NCBI GenBank assembly: GCA_026692865.1
Contig: JAPLNI010000058.1
Span: 592,059-656,058 of the forward strand
Source: Planctomycetota bacterium
GTDB lineage: Bacteria > Planctomycetota > Planctomycetia > Pirellulales > Pirellulaceae
Length of the DNA stretch: 64,000 nucleotides
Direction: 5' to 3'
Both the position numbers and the translations under genes were made by a program. The notes beneath the pieces are model-generated. The model saw only the letters and a list, made by a program, of their open reading frames with translations, was not told the origin of the DNA and made no database searches. Below, one piece after another: positions 46,413-56,179 of the stretch (position 1 is its first letter; the number at the start of each line of letters is the position of its first letter).

Positions 46413-48071
46413 ATGCCAGATATGCCCCGAATCGCCACTTTGGTCATCACATTGACGTTGTGCTCCGTTGCCGTAGCCCAAACAAGCACACGCGGAACCG
46501 CCACCGTCCCGGAGCGATTCAAGCAATTCGATAAGGACGGCGACGGCAAACTGAGCCAGGAAGAGTTCCCATATCCCTACTTCTTCAAACAGTACGACAA
46601 GGACGGCGACGGGCTGCTTTCGCAAACTGAAGCGGCGGGGATTAAACCCATTGGCAAGTCGGCTCCAGCTGCCCCTAGCACGATGGACACTCCAGCGCCG
46701 AGAACCACGCCCGCGCCAGCCACATCGGAGGATTTCAAACCGCGTTCCCATGGCGACGAAGCCACCAAGGCCGGACTAAAGCCCGACGTGCTCGCGAAAC
46801 TTGACATCGCGATGCAGCGGGCGGTGGCGAACAAGGAAGTCTCCGGCGTCATCGGCCTCATTCATCACAACGGCCAGCGCGGTTACTTCGAAGCCTTTGG
46901 CTGGCAGGACATTGAGGCGCAGAAGCCGCTGCCGAAGGACGCTCTCTTCCGTTTGCAGAGCATGACGAAGCCCGTCGTGGCCGCCACGGCGCTCACATTG
47001 CTGGATGAAGGCAAAATCACGCTCGACGAGCCGATTTCCAAGCACTGCCCCGAATGGGCCGAGCCGAAAGTTTTGGAAAACGGCCAGCTCGTGCCCTCGA
47101 AGTTCGCTATCACCCCGCGCATGCTGATGAGCCACAGCAGCGGCTTATATTACGGCGACATCGAGCAAGGCGCACGCAGCAAGTCCGGCAACGAAGACGC
47201 GACCTTCACGCCCGTCGCTACCACCAACCGAGGAGCGAAAATGACGCTCAAAGAGTTCTCGGAAGGACTCGCCAAGCAACCACTGAAGTTTCATCCCGGA
47301 ACCGACTGGCAATACGGCCACAGCATCGACGTGCTCGGCCGCTACATCGAGGCCGTCGTTGGCAAGCCGGTCGATGAGGTCATGCAGGAGCGCATCTTCG
47401 GCCCGCTGAAGATGACCAGCACCGACTTCTGGGTGCATCCCGAAAACGCCGGCCGCATCTGCCAGATCTACATGCAACGCCAGCCCGGCACGCTCACCCG
47501 CGGACGCGAGGCCAGCCAGCTCACCGAAAAGCCCACGCTCTTTCTCGGCGGCCAGGGCCTTTGCAGCAGCACGGAGGACTACGAGCGCTTCTGCCGCATG
47601 ATGATGAATCGCGGTGAACTCGACGGCGTTCGTGTCTTGAAGCCCGAGACAGTGGAGCTCATGTTCGAAAACCATCTCAAGCCCGAAGTCGGCCAGAAAT
47701 ACGGTCTCGGTGGCGCAGTGGACGGCGAAGGCGGCTACGCCTGGGGCGGCGCGAACGGCACGCAATTCTGGCTCGATCGCACCAACCAGCTCTTCGGCAT
47801 CTTCATGGTGCAAACCCAAAACTACCGCGCCCCGACTTACAACATCTTCAAGCCTCTCACGGAAGAGTCCGCCCGCATCGCCAGCAAAGGCGGCATGGGC
47901 GGCGGAGGAGGAGCATCCGCTATGAGCAACCAGTTCAAACAGCGGGACCAGAACAACGACGGCAAACTCGACCGCACCGAAGTCCCCGCCGCACTCTTCG
48001 ACCGCCTCGATGTGAACAAGGACGGCTTCGTTGAAGTTGAAGAATTGAATGCGCTTCGCAAGCCGAATTGA
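46413..48071 (+). CDS. Serine hydrolase (beta-lactamase family) with EF-hands at both ends
   Basis: A 552-residue secreted protein. Signal peptide 1-22, EF-hands at about 40-51 and 62-73, an Ala/Pro linker (80-105), then a class C beta-lactamase-related domain with the nucleophile motif SMTK (183-186), a Tyr region YGHSIDVLGRY and a WGGANGTQFW strand. A second EF-hand pair closes the protein (DQNNDGKLDRTE, DVNKDGFVEVEE). Six bases separate it from the sulfatase. Such enzymes are usually esterases or peptidases rather than lactamases. It is a paralogue of the gene at 49101. Confidence 0.9.
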   Translation: MPDMPRIATLVITLTLCSVAVAQTSTRGTATVPERFKQFDKDGDGKLSQEEFPYPYFFKQYDKDGDGLLSQTEAAGIKPIGKSAPAAPSTMDTPAPRTTPAPATSEDFKPRSHGDEATKAGLKPDVLAKLDIAMQRAVANKEVSGVIGLIHHNGQRGYFEAFGWQDIEAQKPLPKDALFRLQSMTKPVVAATALTLLDEGKITLDEPISKHCPEWAEPKVLENGQLVPSKFAITPRMLMSHSSGLYYGDIEQGARSKSGNEDATFTPVATTNRGAKMTLKEFSEGLAKQPLKFHPGTDWQYGHSIDVLGRYIEAVVGKPVDEVMQERIFGPLKMTSTDFWVHPENAGRICQIYMQRQPGTLTRGREASQLTEKPTLFLGGQGLCSSTEDYERFCRMMMNRGELDGVRVLKPETVELMFENHLKPEVGQKYGLGGAVDGEGGYAWGGANGTQFWLDRTNQLFGIFMVQTQNYRAPTYNIFKPLTEESARIASKGGMGGGGGASAMSNQFKQRDQNNDGKLDRTEVPAALFDRLDVNKDGFVEVEELNALRKPN

Positions 48072-48141
48072 GGATACTTGAACATGTCGCACAGATCGAA
48101 CTCATCAGCTTTCATTTGACAAACCCTAAGAGGAAAAAACC

Positions 48142-49098
48142 ATGGCGTTGAATCGGACAGTTCATGCATCCTCGCATTTGTTCTGCCTTATCATTACATC
48201 AACGATTGCATCCATCGCGATTGCGCAGGATGTTTATCGCTCGTCGTATTACAAAGACGGCGAAATCCACGTGAATGTCCTTGGGCAGTCTGAGGGCAAG
48301 CCAATCACGGAAGGGCATTGGGACTTCAAGCCTTCGTGGTCGATTACCGGCGACCATTTGGTTTTCTTTCGGCGGCTAAAAAACGATCCTGTCGTAAGCA
48401 ACTGGATCACCCAACTCTGCATCATTAACGTCGATGGCACCGGCTTTCATCAACTTTCTGATGGTACCTACACCGACTTCAATCCGACATGGACTCGAGA
48501 TGGCAAGAACACGCCGGTGTGGAACCGAAAGAATCCGAAGGGTGGCTACTGCATCATGGCGAGCAAGATTGGCGGAAAGCCCGGCGAAGAGATCCCGCTG
48601 ACCGAACCGAATTACCATGCCTGGGTTCATTCTGCCGTACGTGATGGCCGACTCTTCGTCTCCGCGATTCCTCCCAATGTCGGTTATGGCCACTACCTGA
48701 TGACACCGAATCCCGGAGGTGAGCCGACCTTCGAGCGTGTCACCTGTGAACTGGCGAAAACAGGCAGCCTCGACCGCGTAAGCATTTCTCCCGATGAGAC
48801 GAAGATCTGCTTGGACTACCAGCCCGGCAAGAAGAACGAAATGCCAGGTCGTACGCTCTACGTCGCTGACTTCGATGTAAAGAACCGCTCGATCACCAAC
48901 TCCCGGCCCTTCGCCAATGCTGAACGAAAGCAAGTTTGGTTCGATTATCCTCGCTGGACCAAGGATGGCAGTGCCATTGTCTATCACGCTGGCGGCAAAC
49001 TGTTCCTCTACACGCTGTCCGACGGTCAAACGAAACAGGTCTCGACGAACGACAAGGCCGACTACCGTTATCCTCACGGAGAGGCGACGCCAAATTAG
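48142..49098 (+). CDS. Secreted TolB/PD40-like beta-propeller protein
   Basis: A 318-residue protein with a signal peptide (about 1-29) and repeated propeller blades: DFKPSWSITGDHLVFFRR, DFNPTWTRDGKNTPVWNR, RVSISPDETKICLDYQ and WFDYPRWTKDGSAIVYHAGGKLFLYTLSDG. Start supported by AGAGGAAAAAACC before the ATG. It is placed between two paralogous serine hydrolases, three bases before the second. PD40 propellers bind proteins or glycans; a role with the hydrolases is inferred from position. Confidence 0.8.
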   Translation: MALNRTVHASSHLFCLIITSTIASIAIAQDVYRSSYYKDGEIHVNVLGQSEGKPITEGHWDFKPSWSITGDHLVFFRRLKNDPVVSNWITQLCIINVDGTGFHQLSDGTYTDFNPTWTRDGKNTPVWNRKNPKGGYCIMASKIGGKPGEEIPLTEPNYHAWVHSAVRDGRLFVSAIPPNVGYGHYLMTPNPGGEPTFERVTCELAKTGSLDRVSISPDETKICLDYQPGKKNEMPGRTLYVADFDVKNRSITNSRPFANAERKQVWFDYPRWTKDGSAIVYHAGGKLFLYTLSDGQTKQVSTNDKADYRYPHGEATPN

Positions 49099-49100
49099 TC

Positions 49101-50537
49101 ATGAAGCCGCTGTTCTCGTTTGTCATTTTTCTAACTCTCGCGACGGACACCCTTGCTCAATCCGCGGGCAATGCTGCGCAGTGGAGAGGGCTGGGCGTCG
49201 CTGAAGGTGCCCCGTTGCCTCCGGCGGATCAATTCAAACCACGTGCGCATCCAGAGGCAGCGAAAGCTGATCTCAAGCCGGAGTTGCTTGCCAAGCTGGA
49301 TATAGAAATGCAGCGGCATGTGGCGGCGAAGAACGTGGCAGGCATTTCTGCCATTATTCACAAGAACGGTGAGCGAGGGTATTTCGAGACGTTTGGACTG
49401 GCGGACATCGAGCAGAATCGACCGATGACCGACGATGCGATCTTCCGACTGATGAGTATGACGAAACCGGTGATCGCGCTCGCAGCACTCACGCTTTACG
49501 ACGAAGGCAAGTTTGGGCTCGATGATGCGATTTCAACGCACTGTACCGAATGGGCCAATCCCACAGTGAAGGAGGGAGACAAGATCGTCCCGGCGAAGTT
49601 CGCCATCACACCGCGAATGTTGATGAGTCACTCAAGCGGACTCGGCTACGGAGGCGGACAACGGGCGGCCGCGATGGCGTACCAAGCGATGACCAAACGA
49701 GGAACGACGCTGAAGGAGTTTTCGGAAGCAGTTGCCCAGGAACCGCTCTTGTTCCAGCCGGGTACGAATTACAACTACGGAATGGGAATGGACATCCTCG
49801 GTCGCTACATGGAAGCGATCACACAGCAGCCGCTCGATGTCATTCTCAAGGAGAAATTGTTCAAGCCGCTTAAGATGCCGGACACAGACTTTTATGTGCC
49901 GAATTCGAAACGCGATAGGCTCTGTCAGATCTATGGTCAACCGAAACCCGGCGTGCTCGTTCCCGGAAGTGACCAGAGCCGCGTATCAACCGAACCGACA
50001 TTGTTCCTCGGCGGCCATGGTTTGTTCGGCACGATCGGCGACTACGAGCGTTTCTGCCGAATGATTCTCAATCGTGGCGAACTGGATGGCGTGCGTGTGC
50101 TCAAGCCCGAGACGGTCGACCTGATCTTCGAAAACCATCTTAAACATCCGACAATGAAGTACGGCCTTGGCGGCATCGTGAACGGAGCCGGTAGTTACGG
50201 CTGGGGCGGTGCGGACGGCACGCAATTCGTCATCGACCGCAAGAACAACTCGTTCACGCTCTTCATGGTCCAGACCCAGCATTACAAGGCTTCGACCTAT
50301 CCCGCGTTTCTTGCGTTGGCGAACGAAGCCGCCGGTATCTCGTCCGCAGGTGCAGCTATGGCAGGCAACACATCGAAGACTGGTGGCTCAAACAATCCGT
50401 TCAAACAACGAGACAAGAACGGTGATGGTAAGCTTAGTCGCGACGAACTACCTGCCGTGTTGTTTGGCCGCTTGGATGCAGACCGTAATGGCTTCGTGAC
50501 CGAGGAAGAACTCGAATCGCTCTGGAGCAACCGATGA
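49101..50537 (+). CDS. Serine hydrolase (beta-lactamase family) with C-terminal EF-hands
   Basis: About 478 residues from ATG at 49101, three bases after the propeller gene; a longer frame from 48936 overlaps that gene and is rejected. Signal peptide 1-20. The beta-lactamase-related domain shows SMTK at 119-122, YNYGMGMDILGRY, FLGGHGLFGTIGDYERFCRM and WGGADGTQFV. The last 50 residues hold two EF-hands (DKNGDGKLSRDE, DADRNGFVTEEE). Compared with the copy at 46413 it lacks the N-terminal EF-hands and linker. It overlaps the PQQ-type gene by four bases. Confidence 0.9.
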   Translation: MKPLFSFVIFLTLATDTLAQSAGNAAQWRGLGVAEGAPLPPADQFKPRAHPEAAKADLKPELLAKLDIEMQRHVAAKNVAGISAIIHKNGERGYFETFGLADIEQNRPMTDDAIFRLMSMTKPVIALAALTLYDEGKFGLDDAISTHCTEWANPTVKEGDKIVPAKFAITPRMLMSHSSGLGYGGGQRAAAMAYQAMTKRGTTLKEFSEAVAQEPLLFQPGTNYNYGMGMDILGRYMEAITQQPLDVILKEKLFKPLKMPDTDFYVPNSKRDRLCQIYGQPKPGVLVPGSDQSRVSTEPTLFLGGHGLFGTIGDYERFCRMILNRGELDGVRVLKPETVDLIFENHLKHPTMKYGLGGIVNGAGSYGWGGADGTQFVIDRKNNSFTLFMVQTQHYKASTYPAFLALANEAAGISSAGAAMAGNTSKTGGSNNPFKQRDKNGDGKLSRDELPAVLFGRLDADRNGFVTEEELESLWSNR

Positions 50538-51877
50538 AACAGAATTTTCTCAAGTCATTGTTTCTGACCCTCGTACTCGCGATGACGACATCGGACGTCG
50601 TCGCACAGTCGCATTGGTCGCAGTTTCGGGGGCCTGGTTCGCGTGGTGTCGCCGAAGGAACTCAAATACCCGACCGTTGGTCAGCGACTGAAAACGTCTC
50701 ATGGAAGCGAGATGTTCCAGGCCGTGGTTGGTCATCGCCCGTGGTTTGGAACGATCATGTCTTCTTGACCACAGTGATCAATACGGGAACGACCGAAGAA
50801 GCGAAGAAAGGTCTTTACTTCGGTGGCAATCGCCCCGCGCCACCTGATTCGATTCATCGATGGATGGTCATGTGCCTCGATCTCAAGACTGGCGAAACTC
50901 GCTGGGAACGGCAAGTTCACGAAGGCAAACCCCAATCAGCGATCCATGTAAAGAGCAGCTTTGCATCGGAAACGCCAGTGACTGACGGAGAGCGAGTCTA
51001 TTGTTGCTTTGGCAGTGTCGGCATTTTCTGTTTTGACCTCGTGGGCAATGACCTATGGCAGCACGACCTTGAGCCGTTGCCAACACGCTACGGTTGGGGA
51101 AACGCTGCCTCGCCTGTTCTACACCAAGGCAAACTCTACTACTGCAACGATAATGATCAAGCGTCTTATCTTCTGGCACTCGATGCAAAGTCGGGCAAGG
51201 AGCTTTGGCGAACGCCACGTGACGAGAAGAGCAATTGGGCGACTCCATTTGTTTGGGAAAATGAAATACGAACAGAGATCATTACACCCGGAAGCGGAGC
51301 GGTGCGATCCTATGACCTTAATGGCAAGCTGCTCTGGTCGCTCAAAGGTATGTCGAGCATCACTATCGCAACGCCTTTCGCCACGCACGGGTTGTTGTAT
51401 GTCACTTCAGGGTATGTCGGTGATAAGCAACGACCGATCTATGCAATCAAACCGGGGGCTTCAGGAGACATTACACTTGATGGCGATGCGAAATCGAACG
51501 ACTTCATTGCATGGTCATTGCCGCAGGCGGCTCCTTATAATCCGAGCACACTCGTCTCGGATGACCGAATGTTCGTACTGTACGATCGAGGCCTCGTCGC
51601 CTGTTACAACGCAAGTACCGGCGACGAGCTTTTCGGACAGAAGCGATTGCCGAACGGACGAGCCTTTACATCGTCTCCATGGGCGATGGGTGGCAAGGTT
51701 TTTTGTCTGAATGAAGACGGTATCACCTACGTGCTGAACGACAGCGATCAGTTCGAACTTTTACACACTAACCAACTTGCTGACGACGACATGGGAATGG
51801 CCACGCCAGCGATCGTCGGCGACCGCTTACTCATTCGCACATCGGCTAGAATTTACTGTATCAAGGAAAGTGATTGA
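50534..51877 (+). CDS. Secreted PQQ-binding-like beta-propeller protein
   Basis: A 447-residue protein with a signal peptide (1-25) opening with SHWSQFRGPGSRGVA, a hallmark of planctomycete PQQ-like propellers. Blades follow: VLFDLKTGETRWE-type repeats, LDAKSGKELWRTPRDEKSNWATPFVW, YDLNGKLLWSLKGMSS, LVACYNASTGDELFGQKRL. No dehydrogenase haem or PQQ catalytic Asp/Glu set is evident, so it is probably a binding or scaffold protein rather than an alcohol dehydrogenase. ATGA overlap with the serine hydrolase. Confidence 0.88.
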   Translation: MKQNFLKSLFLTLVLAMTTSDVVAQSHWSQFRGPGSRGVAEGTQIPDRWSATENVSWKRDVPGRGWSSPVVWNDHVFLTTVINTGTTEEAKKGLYFGGNRPAPPDSIHRWMVMCLDLKTGETRWERQVHEGKPQSAIHVKSSFASETPVTDGERVYCCFGSVGIFCFDLVGNDLWQHDLEPLPTRYGWGNAASPVLHQGKLYYCNDNDQASYLLALDAKSGKELWRTPRDEKSNWATPFVWENEIRTEIITPGSGAVRSYDLNGKLLWSLKGMSSITIATPFATHGLLYVTSGYVGDKQRPIYAIKPGASGDITLDGDAKSNDFIAWSLPQAAPYNPSTLVSDDRMFVLYDRGLVACYNASTGDELFGQKRLPNGRAFTSSPWAMGGKVFCLNEDGITYVLNDSDQFELLHTNQLADDDMGMATPAIVGDRLLIRTSARIYCIKESD

Positions 51878-51978
51878 GCGACGTATTTTGCCATCCGCCA
51901 GCGACCACAGAAGAAACACCAACAGCATTTTACGGTATGGCAGTTTACAGGCTCCTTTGAAACTCGTTGATTCCCTAT

Positions 51979-52992
51979 ATGAAAAATGTAATCGTACTCG
52001 TAATTTTCTCGGGGATGCTTCAAGCGTTCGCAATAAAAGCAATTGCGCAGACCACCGCATCACCTGACGCTGGCTCTCCTGATACGCGTTTCAAGCAGTT
52101 CGACAAGAACGACGATGGCAAACTTACGGCTGGAGATCACACGCGGACTTTGCGAGTCGGCGAACTGGAGCGACGGTATCGCGTCTACATCCCCAAGAAA
52201 TACGACGCGAATAAGGCGACGCCCGTCATCGTGGTCTTTCACGGCGGTGGAGGCAACCCCGAGAGCATGATCCGTCTAACCGGAATGAACGCCAAGGCGG
52301 ACGAAGCTGGCTTTCTGGTCGTTTATCCATTTGGTACCGGCCAGTTGGCCAACACCTTGCTCACGTTCAACGGTGGCGAGTGCTGCGGCTACGCGATGCA
52401 AAACAAAGTTGATGATGTTGGCTTCACGCGCGAGTTGCTGGACGATTTAGCCAAGGTTGCCAATGTCGATGCCGATCGTGTCTTTGCAACAGGACTCTCT
52501 AATGGTGGCATCATGTCCCATTACTTGGCGTCGGAACTGTCGGATCGTATCGCCGCCATTGCTCCGGTCGGCGGACCACTCATGATGGAGGCTCCTCGAA
52601 ACAGACGCCCGGTACCGGTGATGCACTTTCACGGAACGGCAGACGCATTCGCACCGTTCCAGGGAGGCTACGGAAAAGGATTTCTCGGCCGAAGCAAGGT
52701 TACTGAGTTTCGATCGGTGGATCACACCATCCAGCAATGGGTGAAGGCCAATGGCTGCAACAAAGAGCCGGAGATCGTACCATTGCCGGACAAAGCGGAT
52801 GACAAGATGAAGGTCACCCGAAAAACGTGGGGCCGCGGCAAGGACGGCAGCGAAGTCGTACTCATCGAAATCGAAAACGGCGGTCATACGTGGCCAGGTC
52901 AGAAACCAATCGTATCGCTCCTCGGCGAATCGACGATGGATATCTCTGCAAACGACTTGATGTGGGAATTTTTCCAAAAGCATCCACGATGA
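51979..52992 (+). CDS. Secreted LpqC/PHB-depolymerase-type esterase with EF-hand
   Basis: About 337 residues from ATG at 51979 (a TTG frame begins 12 bases earlier). Signal peptide about 1-24, one EF-hand (DKNDDGKLTAGD), then a polyhydroxybutyrate depolymerase/feruloyl-esterase-like fold: YRVYIPKKYDANKATPVIVVFHGGGGN, nucleophile ATGLSNGGIMSH, HFHGTADAFAPF and the closing NGGHTWPG. It would deacylate an extracellular substrate. Whether that is a polyester or an acylated sugar cannot be told. It follows the PQQ-like gene after 101 bases that hold no gene. Confidence 0.88.
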   Translation: MKNVIVLVIFSGMLQAFAIKAIAQTTASPDAGSPDTRFKQFDKNDDGKLTAGDHTRTLRVGELERRYRVYIPKKYDANKATPVIVVFHGGGGNPESMIRLTGMNAKADEAGFLVVYPFGTGQLANTLLTFNGGECCGYAMQNKVDDVGFTRELLDDLAKVANVDADRVFATGLSNGGIMSHYLASELSDRIAAIAPVGGPLMMEAPRNRRPVPVMHFHGTADAFAPFQGGYGKGFLGRSKVTEFRSVDHTIQQWVKANGCNKEPEIVPLPDKADDKMKVTRKTWGRGKDGSEVVLIEIENGGHTWPGQKPIVSLLGESTMDISANDLMWEFFQKHPR

Positions 52993-53089
52993 CCGTCCCA
53001 AAAAAAGAGCAACAAGCCACGGTATAATCAAGGGACATGTATCATACGGCTGGCGCAGCAAAGATCGCAACGTGACTCGAGAAATCAAT

Positions 53090-54535
53090 ATGCAACATTT
53101 GTCATCACTTATTGTCGCCGGCATGCTGTTATTATCGTCGGCATCGCTACATGCTGACAACATGCGGGAGCCACTGGATAAGCCCAATATCCTGCTTATC
53201 TTCGCGGACGACTGGGGTTGGGGCGACATGAGCTTGCATAAGAGTCCATACTTGCGCACACCAAACCTCGATAAACTCTTCAGCCAGGGAACGGAGTTCC
53301 AACAATTTCATGTCAATTCGCCGGTCTGTTCTCCCAGTCGTGCGGCCTTGTACACCGGCCAGTTTCCCGGCCGGAACAAGGTTTTTTGGATCTATGAAAA
53401 TGCTGAGATCAATCGGAAGTACGGTCTCAATGACTGGTTAGATCCAGAAGTTGTCATGTTGCCCAGATTGATGAAGAATGCAGGCTATGTAACTGGGCAC
53501 TACGGCAAATGGCATCTCGGCGACCCTGCACATGCTCCGACTCTGGATAAGTACGGAATCGATGACGGTCGGTGCTGGAACGGTCCACCACCAGCTACCT
53601 GGGGACATGACGCCGTCTATCAACAAACGATTGATTTCATACGCGAACACAAGGACGTTCCCTTCTTCATGAACCTATGGACTCGTGAACCGCACACACC
53701 TCATTGGTTACATAGCGAGACGTTGGAGCTTCCTTGGATCAAGGAGCTTCCAGAAGACGAGCGGGTCTATGCTGCAGTTGCCTGGGAAGCGGACCAGTGG
53801 ATCGGAAAAATAATGGACCTGCTCAAGGAGCTTGATTTAGAGAAGAACACGATCGTCATATTCAGCAGCGATAACGGCCCGGAGGAGACTGGTCAAGACA
53901 CGGAAAAGAACCGGATCATGAATACCCGTAGTTTGCGGCAGACGCGAATGGTGGACGGCAATAGACAGCAGGTTTCGATCCCCATGAATGGTTATGGAAC
54001 CTACTACAGTCGCGGAACCACGGGTGAGCAAAAGGGAAGGAAACGGAGCCTTTTCGGTGGCGGTGTCCGTACTCCCTTCGCCATTCGCTGGCCGGGTCAG
54101 ATTCCTGCTGGCCGGATCGACAAGACATCGATCATCTCGGCGGTTGACATGCTTCCCACCCTATGCGAGATTGCCGGAGCACCTTTGCCGGATAGTTACC
54201 AACCTGACGGAGAGAATATTCTTCCGGCCCTGCTCGGAAACGAATTTAGACGCAATAAGCCGATTCTTTGGGAGAATCACGTTACCAGTCACGGAGATAC
54301 CTGGCCGCAACTTGCCGTTGTCAAGGATGACTGGCGACTTGTCATGACGAAAGACGACAGTCGCGTAGAACTCTTCAATATCTTCGACGATTGGGAAGAG
54401 AAAAGAAACTTGGCTATCAACTACCCGACAATCGTAAATGAACTCAAGAGTATCGCTCTCGATTACAGCACGTCTCTTCCCTCAATGAATAGCTTCGATG
54501 AGCGTCTTTGTGTGCCAAAGGCGTTTAGAAATTAA
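53090..54535 (+). CDS. Secreted type I sulfatase
   Basis: About 481 residues from ATG at 53090; a GTG at 53072 is an alternative. Signal peptide 1-23. Sulfatase signature CSPSRAALYTG with the formylglycine Cys at about 80, metal site ILLIFADDWGWGD, HYGKWHLGD and IFSSDNGPEETG. It ends at TAA; the same frame then stays open for 67 more codons that include a signal-peptide-like segment (see 54536-54739). Arylsulfatase-like; substrate unknown. Confidence 0.9.
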   Translation: MQHLSSLIVAGMLLLSSASLHADNMREPLDKPNILLIFADDWGWGDMSLHKSPYLRTPNLDKLFSQGTEFQQFHVNSPVCSPSRAALYTGQFPGRNKVFWIYENAEINRKYGLNDWLDPEVVMLPRLMKNAGYVTGHYGKWHLGDPAHAPTLDKYGIDDGRCWNGPPPATWGHDAVYQQTIDFIREHKDVPFFMNLWTREPHTPHWLHSETLELPWIKELPEDERVYAAVAWEADQWIGKIMDLLKELDLEKNTIVIFSSDNGPEETGQDTEKNRIMNTRSLRQTRMVDGNRQQVSIPMNGYGTYYSRGTTGEQKGRKRSLFGGGVRTPFAIRWPGQIPAGRIDKTSIISAVDMLPTLCEIAGAPLPDSYQPDGENILPALLGNEFRRNKPILWENHVTSHGDTWPQLAVVKDDWRLVMTKDDSRVELFNIFDDWEEKRNLAINYPTIVNELKSIALDYSTSLPSMNSFDERLCVPKAFRN

Positions 54536-54739
54536 TCGATTGGAGTCGATCGGGCGTCGAATGCAGAAAACAATCCACGAACCGGCACGTATCAAGCCAT
54601 CAATAAAACAAATACGAAGACCTATTCATTGATCTCGACCCTCTGCCTCTTCTTCGCGTGCGCGGCATCACATGCTCAATCGCCTCCCTCGAAAGAAGCC
54701 TTTACTCGGTGCGAATTGAACACTGTAAACTTATACTAA
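54536..54739 (+). pseudogene. Signal-peptide remnant of a lost gene
   Basis: Directly after the sulfatase stop the same frame is open for 67 codons. Codons 32-48 read LISTLCLFFACAASHAQ, a text-book signal peptide with an AHAQ-type cut site, followed by about 18 residues and a stop. There is no ATG; a TTG at 54629 is the only start candidate. It looks like the first codons of a secreted protein whose body has been deleted. Confidence 0.5.
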
Positions 54740-54789
54740 GCAAAACCTTATAGAATGCCACCATTCACTACGTTCATCGGAAGTTTAAA

Positions 54790-55443
54790 ATGAAATTCAG
54801 TATCGCGCTACTCGGTCTCCTGTGTGTCGCCTCGTCCTTGTCCGCCGAGGAATATCGATCCGAATTGTTTCCGTCACTCAAGCTCGTCTACCAAGACGAC
54901 TTCAATACCGGCAAGCTTGACACGAACCATTGGCAAATCAGGCAGGGAAGCACTTGGATGGTAAAGGATGGAATTCTCGTCGGTGGCCCCTCGCCCAAGG
55001 AATACCAAGACAAAAAAGTAGCGGAAGGGGACAAAGCGCACGCCGGCTTCAAGCCAGTTATTTGGTTGGAAAAGGTACCGGAGAATTTGGTGGTCCATTT
55101 CCGCGTGCGATTCGACGCAGAAAACTATGCGGCTAAGTTTCCTTTGATCGACGTTGGGCACCATGTTAACAGTCTCAACTTTACTGAGAACATGACAACG
55201 CTCACCTTGAAAAAGGATGTCAAGTCTTTGCAAACCAAAGAAGTGTCACTGCCACTCAATCAATGGGTCGACGTTACCATCGAGCTAAAGAAGGGGATCC
55301 TCCTTCTTAAACTCGATGGCAAGAAGTTCGTGTTCCAGGACGCTCTGATCGACATGGTTGACCAGCATCAGATCGATTTCAAAGGTGTCGATCACGGCGG
55401 TATCCAAATCGATGACGTCAAGGTTTATGAAGGTACTTTCTAA
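54790..55443 (+). CDS. Secreted DUF1080-like/concanavalin-fold protein
   Basis: A 217-residue protein with a signal peptide (1-19) and one beta-sandwich: LVYQDDFNTGKLDTNHWQIRQGSTWMVKDGILVGG, LVVHFRVRFDAENYAAKFPLIDVGHH, WVDVTIELKKGILLLKLDGKKF and the closing GGIQIDDVKVYEG. It is similar in layout to the next gene and to the one at 8741. Possible glycan-binding or disaccharide-processing module; no catalytic residues can be named. Confidence 0.72.
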   Translation: MKFSIALLGLLCVASSLSAEEYRSELFPSLKLVYQDDFNTGKLDTNHWQIRQGSTWMVKDGILVGGPSPKEYQDKKVAEGDKAHAGFKPVIWLEKVPENLVVHFRVRFDAENYAAKFPLIDVGHHVNSLNFTENMTTLTLKKDVKSLQTKEVSLPLNQWVDVTIELKKGILLLKLDGKKFVFQDALIDMVDQHQIDFKGVDHGGIQIDDVKVYEGTF

Positions 55444-55477
55444 AGGAAATAGGTCATCCAACGACCTCCAATCTACT

Positions 55478-56155
55478 ATGTTCAATCCATCATTCCACCT
55501 CGCGCTGTTCGGATTTACCATCAGTGCACTCATTGTTGCCGGCGCTGAGCCCCAATCGCCGAAGCAACCCGCGACCACTATCGTCACGCCGACGCAACTG
55601 ATCGTTGCGACCGCGTTCGACCAGGCCACGCCGCTGATGCGCAAGAAGCCCATTCACGGCTGGTCCGCCGCCATCGGCCAGTGGCAAGTGAAAGATGGTG
55701 TGCTGCACGGGGATGAAGTGGCGGAGGACAATCACCCATCGTCCTGCACGTGGAAGCTCGACGCGACTGACATGGTTATCACGGCGCAGTTTAAGCTTGG
55801 CACCGCCACGCATGTCGCCTTCGGTTGCCGCGACTCCATCGCTCCGCATCATCACTTGGGCCGCACCTACATCAGCCAGGACGCCATCTGGGTCGTGCGC
55901 CAGTCGGGCATTTCGAAAACCAGCAAGTCGGAGAAGCTGGCTGAACTGAAAACGCCGATGGATCCCAACGCGTGGCACGACATTACGATCGAGATTAGCG
56001 GCGACCATTACCGAGCAACGGTGAACAGCCATGTGGTCGAGGCGCATCACGAACGATACAAGGATGCAAAGGGGCTTGTGGCGTTGATCACGAAGGGCGA
56101 GGGCGCGCAGTTCAAGAATGTGGCCATCTGGAGTGCGAAGCCGAAAGCAAAGTAA
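55478..56155 (+). CDS. Secreted DUF1080-like/concanavalin-fold protein
   Basis: About 225 residues from ATG at 55478; the open frame reaches 55358, but that part overlaps the previous gene. Signal peptide about 1-23. The fold resembles the upstream gene: GWSAAIGQWQVKDGVLHGDEVAEDNHPSSCTW, MVITAQFKLGTATHVAFGCRD, WHDITIEISGDHYRATVNSHVV and the closing FKNVAIWSAKP. It ends the plus-strand block and converges on a minus-strand sulfatase, with 24 bases between the stops. Confidence 0.72.
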   Translation: MFNPSFHLALFGFTISALIVAGAEPQSPKQPATTIVTPTQLIVATAFDQATPLMRKKPIHGWSAAIGQWQVKDGVLHGDEVAEDNHPSSCTWKLDATDMVITAQFKLGTATHVAFGCRDSIAPHHHLGRTYISQDAIWVVRQSGISKTSKSEKLAELKTPMDPNAWHDITIEISGDHYRATVNSHVVEAHHERYKDAKGLVALITKGEGAQFKNVAIWSAKPKAK

Positions 56156-56179
56156 GCGCCACATCGATACGGCACAGCT

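Noticed and set aside
47145..48092. 315-codon minus-strand open frame
   Set aside because: Antisense to the EF-hand serine hydrolase; composition (many Val, Ala, Glu, His) fits a shadow frame.
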